From Paenirhodobacter ferrireducens (GTDB lineage Bacteria > Pseudomonadota > Alphaproteobacteria > Rhodobacterales > Rhodobacteraceae), in the NCBI RefSeq assembly GCF_004022265.1, contig NZ_SAVB01000010.1, positions 62,001 through 126,000 on the forward strand: DNA of 64,000 nucleotides, given 5' to 3'. Within the stretch, counting starts at the first letter, position 1, and every line of letters begins with the position of its first letter. Shown piece after piece: positions 36,698 to 45,249 of the stretch. Both the position numbers and the translations under genes were made by a program. The notes below the pieces were generated by a model, which did not search any database, was not told where the DNA came from, and saw nothing but the letters and a program-made list of their open reading frames with translations.

Positions 36698-37933
36698 TCA
36701 GATCGCGACGTCGACGCCGTCGGGGCCGATCACCCGGCTCGGCAGGCCGATCTTGCCCAACCGTTCGAGGAAGGGCCGCGCCGGCAGTTCCTCGACGTTC
36801 GCCATGCGGTGCACGTCCCAGGTGCCCTCGGCCACCATCAGCGCCGCGGCCACCGCGGGCACGCCCGCGGTGTAGGAGATGCCCTGCGAGCCGACCTCTT
36901 CATAGGCTTCCTTGTGATCTGCGACGTTGTAGACGAAGACCTCGGTCTCCTTGCCGTCCTTGAGCCCCTTCACATAGTCGCCAATGCAGGTCTTGCCGGT
37001 GTAGTTCGGCGCAAGGCTGGCCGGATCGGGCAGCACCGCCTTCACCACCTTCAGCGGCACCACCTCGAGCCCTTCGGCAGTCTTCACCGGCTGTTCAGAC
37101 AAGAGGCCGAGGTTCTTCAGCACGGTGAAGACGTTGATGTAGTGATCGCCGAAGCCCATCCAGAAGCGCACGTCGGCGTCGGGGTAATTGGCCGAGAGCG
37201 AATGCACCTCGTCATGGCCCGACAGATAGGCCTTCTGCTTGCCGACGACCGGCAGATCCCATTCCTTGCCGATCTCGAACATGGCGTTTTCCTGCCACTT
37301 GCCGCCCTGCCAGGAATAGACCGTGCCGGTGAACTCGCGGAAGTTGATCTCGGGGTCGAAGTTCGTCGCGAAATAGCGGCCGTGGCTGCCCGCGTTGATG
37401 TCGACGATGTCGATCGCGGTGACGGTGTCGAGATATTCGTCGGCGGCGAAGCGGGCGTAGGCATTCACCACACCCGGGTCGAAGCCCGCGCCCAGGATCA
37501 CCGTGACGCCCTTCTCGGCGCAGAGCTCGCGCTTCTTCCACTCGTAATTGCCATACCACGGCGGGATCTCGCAGATCTTCGCCGGGTCTTCGTGGATCGC
37601 GGTGTCGATATAGGCGGCGCCGGTCTCGATGCAGGCGTCCATCACCGTCATGTTGACGAAGGAGGAGCCGACATTGATGACAATCTCCGCGCCGGTCTGC
37701 CGGATCAGCGCGGCGACCGCGGCGCTGTCCATCGCGTCGACGGCGTGTCCCTCGAACGTGCCCGGCACTTTCATCGCCTTCTTCTCGTGGACCGAGGCAA
37801 TGATCGCGTCGCATTTCGCCTTGGTGCGCGATGCGATGTGCAGGTCACCCAGGATGTCGTTCGACTGCGCGCATTTGTGGGCGACCACTTGCGCCACACC
37901 GCCGGCACCGATGATGAGCACGTTCTTTTTCAC
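36698..37933 (-). CDS. Carboxynorspermidine synthase (saccharopine dehydrogenase family)
   Basis: A 411-residue NAD(P)H enzyme with the Rossmann start KKNVLIIGAGGVAQVVAHKC, VINVGSSFVNMTVMDACIETGAAYIDTA and LGAGFDPGVVNAYARFA, all typical of the saccharopine dehydrogenase fold. Together with the adjacent NspC decarboxylase it identifies the enzyme as carboxynorspermidine (or carboxyspermidine) dehydrogenase, joining aspartate semialdehyde to a diamine. The pair replaces the S-adenosylmethionine-dependent SpeD/SpeE route. The genes lie 49 bases apart and share the terminator. Confidence 0.92.
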   Translation of the reverse strand: MKKNVLIIGAGGVAQVVAHKCAQSNDILGDLHIASRTKAKCDAIIASVHEKKAMKVPGTFEGHAVDAMDSAAVAALIRQTGAEIVINVGSSFVNMTVMDACIETGAAYIDTAIHEDPAKICEIPPWYGNYEWKKRELCAEKGVTVILGAGFDPGVVNAYARFAADEYLDTVTAIDIVDINAGSHGRYFATNFDPEINFREFTGTVYSWQGGKWQENAMFEIGKEWDLPVVGKQKAYLSGHDEVHSLSANYPDADVRFWMGFGDHYINVFTVLKNLGLLSEQPVKTAEGLEVVPLKVVKAVLPDPASLAPNYTGKTCIGDYVKGLKDGKETEVFVYNVADHKEAYEEVGSQGISYTAGVPAVAAALMVAEGTWDVHRMANVEELPARPFLERLGKIGLPSRVIGPDGVDVAI

Positions 37934-37982
37934 TTCAGCTGGCTCCTTTCACGAGCAAGGGGAAGGGGGGCGTCTCGGCCCC

Positions 37983-39077
37983 TCAGGAGAGCGAGGAGAG
38001 ATAATCCTCATAGGTGAATTCGCGGATCAGCTCGACCGTGCCATCGGCGCGGCGGATCGCGATCGAGGGCATGGCGACGCCGTTGAACCAGTTCTTCTTG
38101 ACCATCGTGTAGCCCGCAGCGTCGCGCACCGAGATCCGGTCGCCGACCTGCAGCGGCGCGGCAAAGCGCGCCTCGCCGAAGATGTCGCCCGCAAGGCAGC
38201 TCTTGCCCGCGATCTGATAGGGGAAATCGCCGTCCTGTGGCAGTTTCGCAGATTCCCGGTAGATCAGAAGATCGAGCATATGTGCCTCGATCGAGCTGTC
38301 GACGATGGCGATCTGCTTGTCATTCTCGAGCAGGTCGAGGACCGAGACCTCGAGCGTGGTCGATTGCGTGATCGACGCCTCGCCGGGTTCCAGATAGACC
38401 TGCACGCCGAAACGGTCCGAGAACGCCTTCAGCCGCGCGGCCAGTTCCTCGATCGGGTAGTTCTCGCCGGTGAAATGGATGCCGCCGCCAAGGCTGACCC
38501 AGTCGAGCCGCTCGAGCAGCGGCGCGAAGTCGCGCTCGATCCGGCCGAGCTGTGCGTCGAAGAGCGCGAAATCGCGGTTCTCGCAATTGTAGTGGATCAT
38601 CACGCCCGAGATCAGGCTGGCCACGTCGAGGAGTTTCGCGATGTCCCATTCGCCAAGCCGCGAGAACGGCCGCGCCGGGTCGGCAAGGTCGAAGCCGGAG
38701 GTCGAGAACCGCGGGTTCAGCCGCACGCCACGCTTGATGCCGGCCGATTGCGCCTCGAAGCGTTTCAGCTGGCCCGTGGTGTTGAAGATGATCTTGTCGG
38801 CGTAACCGCAGGCCTCGTCGATCTCGCGGTCGGACCAGGCCACGGAATAGGCGTGGGTTTCCTTGCCGAACTTCTCGCGGCCAAGGCGCAGCTCGTAGAG
38901 CGAGGACGAGGTGGTGCCATCCATATAGGGGCGCATGATGTCGAAGGCCGACCAGGTCGCGAAGCATTTCAACGCCAGCAGCGCCTTCGCCCCGGACGCT
39001 TCGCGCAGGGCGGCGATCTTGCGCATGTTCTCGAGGAGACGCGCTTCGTCGATCAGGTAGAAGGGTGTCGGAATCAT
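37983..39077 (-). CDS. nspC: Carboxynorspermidine decarboxylase
   Basis: A 364-residue alanine-racemase-fold PLP decarboxylase. TPFYLIDEARLLENM is the N-terminal signature, Lys37 in ALLALKCFATWS binds PLP, and SLGGGIHFTGENYP with YLEPGEAS bind the cofactor phosphate. NCENRD and SSIEAHMLDLLIY are typical of NspC rather than of DAP or ornithine decarboxylase. It decarboxylates carboxy(nor)spermidine to (nor)spermidine. The ATG at 39077 is chosen over a TTG twelve bases upstream; the G-run before it can serve as ribosome binding site. Confidence 0.92.
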   Translation of the reverse strand: MIPTPFYLIDEARLLENMRKIAALREASGAKALLALKCFATWSAFDIMRPYMDGTTSSSLYELRLGREKFGKETHAYSVAWSDREIDEACGYADKIIFNTTGQLKRFEAQSAGIKRGVRLNPRFSTSGFDLADPARPFSRLGEWDIAKLLDVASLISGVMIHYNCENRDFALFDAQLGRIERDFAPLLERLDWVSLGGGIHFTGENYPIEELAARLKAFSDRFGVQVYLEPGEASITQSTTLEVSVLDLLENDKQIAIVDSSIEAHMLDLLIYRESAKLPQDGDFPYQIAGKSCLAGDIFGEARFAAPLQVGDRISVRDAAGYTMVKKNWFNGVAMPSIAIRRADGTVELIREFTYEDYLSSLS

Positions 39078-39143
39078 GGGCCCCCCCAAGCGGCAAAGTG
39101 AAGCCGCGATATAGGCCCCCGCCCCTGCCTTCGCAAGGAAAAC

Positions 39144-39848
39144 TCAGTCGACCCGCAGCGCGTCCTTGGCTACCGCCAGAGTGTAACCCTTGCGTGAAAT
39201 GTTCCTGACAAGCAGTTCCGAGACAAGCGCATTGCCCAGCCCGTCGCGCAGCCGCTTGATGCGGGTGGCGCCGGCGGCCTCGTCGCACTCCGCCTCGGGC
39301 TTGCCCGAGATCACCGATTCGATCTGCGCGCCGGTGAGGATGTCGTCGTCCATTCGCGCCTCCGCCAGCACGGCCAAGGTCTCGATCGCGGCGGGGGTCA
39401 GCGAGAAGGCCATGTCGTTCAGCATCACCGCATTCTCGGCGCGGCGGATGCGCAGGCTCTGCACCTCGATCCCGGTGCGGCGGATCTCGCCCATCCGCCG
39501 GTTCAGCCCGACGATGGTCAAAAGCAGCACCAAGGCCGCCACCATCAGCGCCGTGGCGAAAACGAGCAGGATGAAAATGATGATCCGATAGGAGGTCAGC
39601 ACTTCGGAAAAGGCGGTGCCGGACTGGCCCAGCACCTCGAGCAGGCGCAGCTGCGTCGGGTCGGTCAGGGCATCGTTCTGCACGAAGATCTGCTCGACGC
39701 GCGCGTTGAAGGCATCGGCATCGGGCAGCGACAGGAACAGCAGCGCCGCAGCAAGGCCGAGGATCGCGGTGATCCCCGCCACCCCCCAGGTCACCGCGCG
39801 GGCGCCCGTCTTCAGCCCCTCAGTAACGGAGGAAGTATGGTCCGGCAC
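39144..39848 (-). CDS. Membrane protein with C-terminal winged-helix domain
   Basis: A 234-residue protein with two predicted membrane helices, at about residues 16-40 and 86-112, separated by a loop of about 45 residues. The C-terminal part (about 125-234) resembles the OmpR/ToxR-type winged helix: LNDMAFSLTPAAIETLAVLAEARMDDDILTGAQIE followed by TRIKRLRDGLGNALVSELLVRNISRKGYTLAV. ToxR-like regulators have the winged helix at the N-terminus; here it is C-terminal and would face the cytoplasm. The GTG at 39848 has AGAGGAAA nearby. It overlaps the upstream small secreted-protein gene by 29 bases. Confidence 0.72.
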   Translation of the reverse strand: MPDHTSSVTEGLKTGARAVTWGVAGITAILGLAAALLFLSLPDADAFNARVEQIFVQNDALTDPTQLRLLEVLGQSGTAFSEVLTSYRIIIFILLVFATALMVAALVLLLTIVGLNRRMGEIRRTGIEVQSLRIRRAENAVMLNDMAFSLTPAAIETLAVLAEARMDDDILTGAQIESVISGKPEAECDEAAGATRIKRLRDGLGNALVSELLVRNISRKGYTLAVAKDALRVD

Positions 39849-40113
39849 TGGCTTTCCTCTGCTCGAGTCCTTCGGGCCCGAAAATGGACAGGATGTTGAG
39901 CAGCGTCCAGCCGTCTCGCGCCAGCCGCGGCGCCAATGCGCGGGCGGCCGCCTGTTTCGTGCAGGCATTGTCGGGCAGCTGCGCCACGCCGTAGTGGAGG
40001 CGCAGCGGATTGTCCCGCTTGGCCTTGTAATCGGCAAAGCACTGCGCCTGCGCCGGCACGGCGACCAGCACGGCAAGGGCAATGGCAAGGGCGGAGAGCG
40101 CATGTGTCATCAT
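39820..40113 (-). CDS. Small secreted protein co-encoded with the membrane winged-helix protein
   Basis: A 97-residue protein with a signal peptide, MMTHALSALAIALAVLVAVPAQAQ, cleaved about residue 24. The mature part CFADYKAKRDNPLRLHYGV, LPDNACTKQAAARALAPRLA, GWTLLNILSIFGPEG and the C-terminal GPYFLRY has two cysteines able to form a disulfide. I know similar small proteins from Rhodobacteraceae but no function. The overlap with the membrane winged-helix gene suggests the pair acts together, perhaps ligand and sensor. Confidence 0.7.
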   Translation of the reverse strand: MMTHALSALAIALAVLVAVPAQAQCFADYKAKRDNPLRLHYGVAQLPDNACTKQAAARALAPRLARDGWTLLNILSIFGPEGLEQRKASAGPYFLRY

Positions 40114-40276
40114 GCCTGCCACGCTGCGATGGGATGTGAAGTTATGCAATGACAAAAGGGGCTTGAGGCCATTGTTATCGGATAACCGGGGGCTGATATT
40201 GCGCGGCGGAGGGGCTCTGGCCAAGGGTGAGGGCATCGCAACTGCGGGCCCTCCCGCATCAGCCAGGACAGATCCC

Positions 40277-40795
40277 ATGACCGGAGTTTTCCGCACCCGC
40301 CTGACCGCCGCCATCACCGCTGCCGCGGTGGGGCTCGGCGCTCTCGCCACCACCGCCACCCCGGCCGCCGCGCTCAGCGACGACGGCAAGCAGGCGCTCG
40401 GCTGGGTCGTCGGCATCGGCGCCGCGGCCCTGCTGCTGAACGAGATCGACAAGAACAAGAATCACAACACCGAGCGGCGTTACGACAATCGCTACGACAA
40501 TCGCTACGACAATCGTTACGAGAACCGCTACGAGAACCGCTACGACGATCGCCGCGACCGCGATGATGATCGCCGCGGGGCACGACTCACGGTGCCGGGC
40601 AACTGCCTGATGCAGGTGCGTACCCGCGACGGTCGGCGCGATGTGGTGCGCGGCGATTGCGCGCAGCACTCGCTCGGCCGGGTCTCGCTGCCGCGCAGCT
40701 GCGCCTTCGACCTCGTCACCGACCGCGGCCGCAAGGAGCGCGTCTATGGCCGCAACTGCCTCGAGGACCGGGGCTTCCGCATCGGCCGTTACTGA
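40277..40795 (+). CDS. Secreted protein with Tyr-Asp-Asn-Arg tandem repeats
   Basis: A 172-residue exported protein. The signal MTGVFRTRLTAAITAAAVGLGALATTATPAAA is cleaved about residue 32; a hydrophobic patch (GWVVGIGAAALLLNEI) follows. Residues about 69-92 hold six tetrapeptide repeats of the YDNR/YENR type encoded by 12-base tandem repeats. The C-terminal domain has four cysteines (PGNCLMQVRT, RGDCAQHS, PRSCAFDLV, GRNCLEDRG), probably two disulfides. The function is unknown; the family looks like small envelope proteins of Rhodobacteraceae. A clear terminator follows. Confidence 0.78.
   Translation: MTGVFRTRLTAAITAAAVGLGALATTATPAAALSDDGKQALGWVVGIGAAALLLNEIDKNKNHNTERRYDNRYDNRYDNRYENRYENRYDDRRDRDDDRRGARLTVPGNCLMQVRTRDGRRDVVRGDCAQHSLGRVSLPRSCAFDLVTDRGRKERVYGRNCLEDRGFRIGRY
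40481..40552 (+). repeat. Six 12-base tandem repeats
   Basis: Six units of the form TACGACAATCGC follow each other exactly, units 4 and 5 being TACGAGAACCGC and unit 6 TACGACGATCGC. They are in frame and encode the Tyr-Asp/Glu-Asn/Asp-Arg run. Copy number may vary between strains. Confidence 0.9.
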
Positions 40796-40817
40796 GCCGG
40801 ACACAATCGGCAGGAGA

Positions 40818-40841
40818 GGGCGGGGATTTCCCCGCCCTTTT
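40818..40841 (+). terminator. Rho-independent terminator
   Basis: GGGCGGGG, loop ATTT, CCCCGCCC, then TTTT. It lies 22 bases after the secreted-protein gene and before rnhB. Confidence 0.93.
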
Positions 40842-40879
40842 CCGTTGCGCGGCAGGGCCCGAAAGGGCAGGACGGGGCC

Positions 40880-41515
40880 ATGACACAGGTACCCGACTAT
40901 TCCTTCGAGCTGGCGGCGCAGGCGCGCGGCCTGATCCGCATCGCCGGCACCGACGAGGTTGGGCGCGGCCCGCTCTGCGGCCCGGTCACCGCCGCCGCGG
41001 TGATTCTCGATCCCGCCCGCATCCCCGAGGGGCTGAACGATTCGAAGAAGCTGTCGGCGAAGCGCCGCGCCGCGCTGGTCGAGGAGATCACCGCCACCGC
41101 CGACTGGTGTGTGGCCCACGCCAGCGTCGAGGAGATCGACAGCCTCAACATCCTGCGCGCCAGCCATCTGGCGATGTGCCGCGCCGTCGCAGGGCTGAGG
41201 GCGCGCGCCGATCATGTTCTTGTGGACGGCAACCGCGTGCCACAAGATCTAGGGGTCTCGGCCGAGGCGATCGTGAAGGGGGACGGGCGTTCCGTCTCGA
41301 TCGCGGCGGCCTCGATCCTGGCCAAGGAAGCGCGCGATGCGCTCATGGTGGGCTTGGCGCAACAATACCCGGGCTATGGCTGGGAGCGGAATGCGGGCTA
41401 CCCGACCAGGGACCATCTGCAGGCGCTCCTAGATCTTGGCGTGACCCCCGTTCATAGGCGTTCGTTCAAGCCCGTACACAACATCTTGTGCCAAGCGAAA
41501 TCTGTAAGTGCTTGA
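40880..41515 (+). CDS. rnhB: Ribonuclease HII
   Basis: A 211-residue RNase HII that removes ribonucleotides and RNA from RNA/DNA hybrids. The catalytic acids are Asp25-Glu26 ([15 protein letters not shown]), Asp116 (VLVDGNRVP) and Asp135 ([18 protein letters not shown]), and [11 protein letters not shown] is the substrate-binding motif. It sits directly before ccrM, a neighbourhood often seen in alphaproteobacteria. The upstream terminator indicates its own promoter within about 40 bases. Confidence 0.96.
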   Translation: MTQVPDYSFELAAQARGLIRIAGTDEVGRGPLCGPVTAAAVILDPARIPEGLNDSKKLSAKRRAALVEEITATADWCVAHASVEEIDSLNILRASHLAMCRAVAGLRARADHVLVDGNRVPQDLGVSAEAIVKGDGRSVSIAAASILAKEARDALMVGLAQQYPGYGWERNAGYPTRDHLQALLDLGVTPVHRRSFKPVHNILCQAKSVSA

Positions 41516-41557
41516 TTCAAAAAAGAATTTGACGGGGAATCGCCTTTGACTCATGTT
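41514..41557 (+). promoter_or_regulatory. ccrM promoter region with three GANTC sites
   Basis: GATTC (41514-41518), GAATC (41537-41541) and GACTC (41548-41552) occur within 39 bases in front of ccrM. TTGACG at 41529-41534 could be a -35 box, with CATGTT 17 bases later as a weak -10. GANTC is the methylation target of CcrM, and methylation of such sites is known to control ccrM transcription in Caulobacter. Confidence 0.6.
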
Positions 41558-41560
41558 TGA

Positions 41561-42730
<1,170 letters not shown>

Positions 42731-42784
42731 TCCCGATCACGGGTTACCGCCAGTGCCCGTGGTCCGCCCGCGGGCACGACCTTG

Positions 42785-42812
42785 CCCCGCCGTTCGCTCG
42801 GCGGGGTCTTTT
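42785..42812 (+). terminator. Rho-independent terminator of ccrM
   Basis: CCCCGCCG, loop TTCGCT, CGGCGGGG, followed by TCTTTT, 55 bases after the ccrM stop. Confidence 0.93.
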
Positions 42813-42830
42813 GGCCAAGGGCCGCCGCAC

Positions 42831-42882
42831 TTTTCATCTTGCCTGAAATACCTCGCGGGGGTCCGGGGGCGCGCAGCCCCCG
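42831..42882. repeat. Dispersed intergenic repeat, copy 2
   Basis: CATCTTGCCTGAAATACCTC followed by the hairpin CCGGGGGC, loop GCGCA, GCCCCCGG. Apart from one base, the 20-base block is identical to the copy at 24924-24972. It lies between the ccrM terminator and a convergent MarR gene. Confidence 0.75.
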
Positions 42883-42903
42883 GTGCGATCCACCCGATCC
42901 CGC

Positions 42904-43344
42904 TCAGCCGTCCTCGAGATGCGCGCGCAGCTCGCGCAGCACCGGCAGCACCGCCCGCACCTTCTCCGGCCCGACCGAGCGCACCACATCCGCGATCACC
43001 GGCATGAAGGCCGCCAGCGCCGCGTCGCGGGCATGCCGCCCGGCGGGCGAGATCGAGACGAACTTGCGCCGCGCATCGTCCCAGTCGGGGCGGATATGTA
43101 CATGCCCCGCCCATTCGAGCTTCGACAGCGTGTTGGTCATCGCGCCGCGGGTGACGTGAAAGGTCGCGGCGAGCTGCGCGGGGGTGCGCTCCTCGCCGAT
43201 ATGGGCGAGGTGGTTCAGCACCGAGAAATGCGAGATCTCCATGCCGCGCGGCAGCGCCCGGCTCACCGTGTTGCGGGCAAGCTGGTCGACCATGAAGACC
43301 TCGGCGAACAGCGAGGCGGCCAGCGGATCCGAGCCGTCGTTCAT
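42904..43344 (-). CDS. MarR-family transcriptional regulator
   Basis: A 146-residue winged-helix protein. HFSVLNHLAHIGEERTPAQLAATFHVTRGAMTNTLSKLEWAGH is the HTH and PDWDDARRKFVSISPAG the wing with the D-x-R-R motif. It is the last gene of the comF, grxC, nitrilase, marR run, and its start overlaps the nitrilase stop. The target and ligand are unknown; control of the small operon is possible. Confidence 0.87.
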   Translation of the reverse strand: MNDGSDPLAASLFAEVFMVDQLARNTVSRALPRGMEISHFSVLNHLAHIGEERTPAQLAATFHVTRGAMTNTLSKLEWAGHVHIRPDWDDARRKFVSISPAGRHARDAALAAFMPVIADVVRSVGPEKVRAVLPVLRELRAHLEDG

Positions 43345-44183
43345 GGGCCCTCGAAGTCGCGGTCGTGGGAAAGCGAGGGCACGCGGCCGCGGGCCTCGGC
43401 GACGCGCGCCATGTCGATCTCGACCAGCGTCACCCCGGGCGCCTCGCCACCATCGGCCAGCACCTCGCCCCAGGGGGCGACGGCCAGGCTGTGGCCCCAG
43501 GTGCGGCGCAGCCGCTGGCCGGGGGTGGCGTCATGCACGGCATGGGCGCCGCATTGCGCGGGGGCAAGGACGAAGCAGGTGTTCTCGATCGCGCGGGCGC
43601 GCAGCAGGCTTTCCCAATGCGCCGCCCCCGTGGTGTCGTTGAAGGCCGCCGGCAGCGTCAGGATTTGCGCGCCACCCTGCGCGGTGCGGCGGAACAGCTG
43701 CGGGAAACGCAGATCATAGCAGATCGCCATGCCGATCTTCGCGAATCCCGCATCGGCCACCACCGCCCGCGTGCCGGGGCGATACCCCTCCGATTCGCGG
43801 TATTTCTCGGTTTCCGAGACATCGACGTCGAACATGTGGATCTTGTCATAGCGCGCGACGATCGCGCCCGAGGGGCCGATCAGGAACGAGCGGTTGGCGA
43901 ACCGGCCGTCGGCGTCATGCGTCTTCAGCCCGAGCGAGCCGATCAGCAGGGTGATGCCAAGTGCCGCCGCCTCGGCGCGCAGCGCGGCAAGGGTCGGGTC
44001 GTCTTCCTCGTGGCACAGCACCTCGCGCTGCCATCCGCGGTCCGAGGACAGCAGGTTGGTGCATTCGGGGGTCAGCACGAACCCGGCCCCGGCGGCCGCG
44101 GCCTCGCGGATGAAAGCCAGCGTGACCGGCAGGTTGGCCGCCGGATCGTCGCCGACCGAGAGCTGGACAAGAGCGGCCTTCAT
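43341..44183 (-). CDS. Carbon-nitrogen hydrolase (Nit/NIT2-like amidase)
   Basis: A 280-residue nitrilase-superfamily amidase with the triad Glu40 (LTPECTNLL), Lys114 (RYDKIHMFD) and Cys155 (GMAICYDLRFP). The KIHMFDVDV and YDLRFPQLFR segments place it near Nit1/Nit2, which hydrolyse deaminated glutathione or omega-amidate substrates. Coupling with a glutaredoxin gene (ATGA overlap) agrees with a glutathione-repair role, though this is inference. Confidence 0.88.
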   Translation of the reverse strand: MKAALVQLSVGDDPAANLPVTLAFIREAAAAGAGFVLTPECTNLLSSDRGWQREVLCHEEDDPTLAALRAEAAALGITLLIGSLGLKTHDADGRFANRSFLIGPSGAIVARYDKIHMFDVDVSETEKYRESEGYRPGTRAVVADAGFAKIGMAICYDLRFPQLFRRTAQGGAQILTLPAAFNDTTGAAHWESLLRARAIENTCFVLAPAQCGAHAVHDATPGQRLRRTWGHSLAVAPWGEVLADGGEAPGVTLVEIDMARVAEARGRVPSLSHDRDFEGP

Positions 44184-44440
44184 GCGTCGGCCAACATCGC
44201 GTCGAGCTTGCCCGCCGCGTCAAGCGCATGCAGATCGTCGCAGCCGCCGACATGCGCGCCGCCGATGAAGATCTGCGGCACCGTGCGCCGGCCGTTCGCC
44301 CGCGCCATCATCGCGCTGCGCAGCGACGGATCGGCGCCGACGTCGGTCTCCTCGAAGGTCACGCCCTTCTTCGTCAGCAGCGCCTTGGCGGCGATGCAAT
44401 AGGGGCAGGTGCGGGTGGTGTAGATCTCGACGCGTTTCAT
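44180..44440 (-). CDS. grxC: Glutaredoxin 3
   Basis: An 86-residue dithiol glutaredoxin with Cys12-Pro-Tyr-Cys15, TVPQIFIGGAHVGGCDDLHAL (the cis-proline and GG glutathione site) and the typical length of GrxC. The ATG at 44440 has GGAGGG at proper spacing; a TTG six bases upstream is not needed. It reduces disulfides and mixed glutathione disulfides in the cytoplasm. Confidence 0.95.
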   Translation of the reverse strand: MKRVEIYTTRTCPYCIAAKALLTKKGVTFEETDVGADPSLRSAMMARANGRRTVPQIFIGGAHVGGCDDLHALDAAGKLDAMLADA

Positions 44441-44475
44441 GGGCAATCCCTCCGGTCCGGGCAGATTAGAGGGAT

Positions 44476-45249
44476 TTAGGCGTCTTTCGCAACGCGCGCC
44501 AGTACCGCGACCGAAACCTGCGCCGCGCCGGCCTCCAGCACCGCCTGCGCCGCGGCGGCAAGGGTGGCGCCGGTGGTCATCACGTCGTCGACGATCAGCA
44601 CCGGCCGGCCGGCGATCGCGGCGGCATGGCGCGCCCGCACGGCGAGCGCGCCCTCGAGATTGGCGAAACGCTCGGCAGGGCTGCGGCCGTCCTGGCTGGG
44701 CGTGGCGCGCAGGCGTACCAGCAGGTCGGGCAGATGCCTGCCCCCCGCCGCCCGGGCCACCTCGCGCGACAGCAGCGCCGCCTGATTGTAGCGCCGCCGG
44801 ATCAGCCGCAGCCGGTGCAGCGGCACCGGGGCGACGATGGTCTCGGCGCTCAGCAGTGGCGCCGCGGCGCGGGCGAGCCAGCCGCCGAGCGGGCGCGCCA
44901 GGTCAAGCCGGTCGCCGTGTTTCAGCGCCAGCACCAGCTGCCGCCCGGTGCCGGCGTAGCGCAGTGCCGCGCGCCCCTGCGCCCAGGGGCGCGGGGTGGC
45001 AAGGCAGTCGTCGCACTGGACCTGCCCCTCGGCCTCGCCCGGCAGCGGCGCGCCGCAGGCGTCGCAGGCCAGCCCGGTGATGAAGCCGGTCTCGCTCCAG
45101 CAGGGGCCGCACAGGCCGAAGTCCGTGGCCACCGCCGCACCGCAGGCAATGCAGCGCGGCGGCAGAACGACATGCAGCAGTTGCAGCGCAGCGGCGCGGA
45201 TCGCCGCTGGCATCCGTTCGCGGATCGCCGTAATCTCCGGCCCCATCAT
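44476..45249 (-). CDS. ComF-family amidophosphoribosyltransferase-like protein
   Basis: A 257-residue ComF/GntX-type protein. An N-terminal zinc finger (PPRCIACG, LCGPCW, ACDACG, CDDCL) precedes a phosphoribosyltransferase domain with the PRPP loop VLIVDDVMTTGAT. ComF proteins take part in DNA uptake or use in naturally transformable bacteria, with an unclear enzymatic role. It shares its start region with the divergent methyltransferase: the two ATG codons overlap by two bases, and its ribosome binding site (GGGGAG) would lie inside the other gene. Confidence 0.9.
   Translation of the reverse strand: MMGPEITAIRERMPAAIRAAALQLLHVVLPPRCIACGAAVATDFGLCGPCWSETGFITGLACDACGAPLPGEAEGQVQCDDCLATPRPWAQGRAALRYAGTGRQLVLALKHGDRLDLARPLGGWLARAAAPLLSAETIVAPVPLHRLRLIRRRYNQAALLSREVARAAGGRHLPDLLVRLRATPSQDGRSPAERFANLEGALAVRARHAAAIAGRPVLIVDDVMTTGATLAAAAQAVLEAGAAQVSVAVLARVAKDA

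Noticed and set aside
40481-40552. Possible CRISPR-like array
   Set aside because: The 12-base units are contiguous without spacers and lie in frame inside a protein with matching amino-acid repeats.
42904-43344. MarR gene as regulator of ccrM
   Set aside because: It is convergent with ccrM, separated by a terminator and a repeat, and is coupled to the nitrilase/glutaredoxin genes instead.
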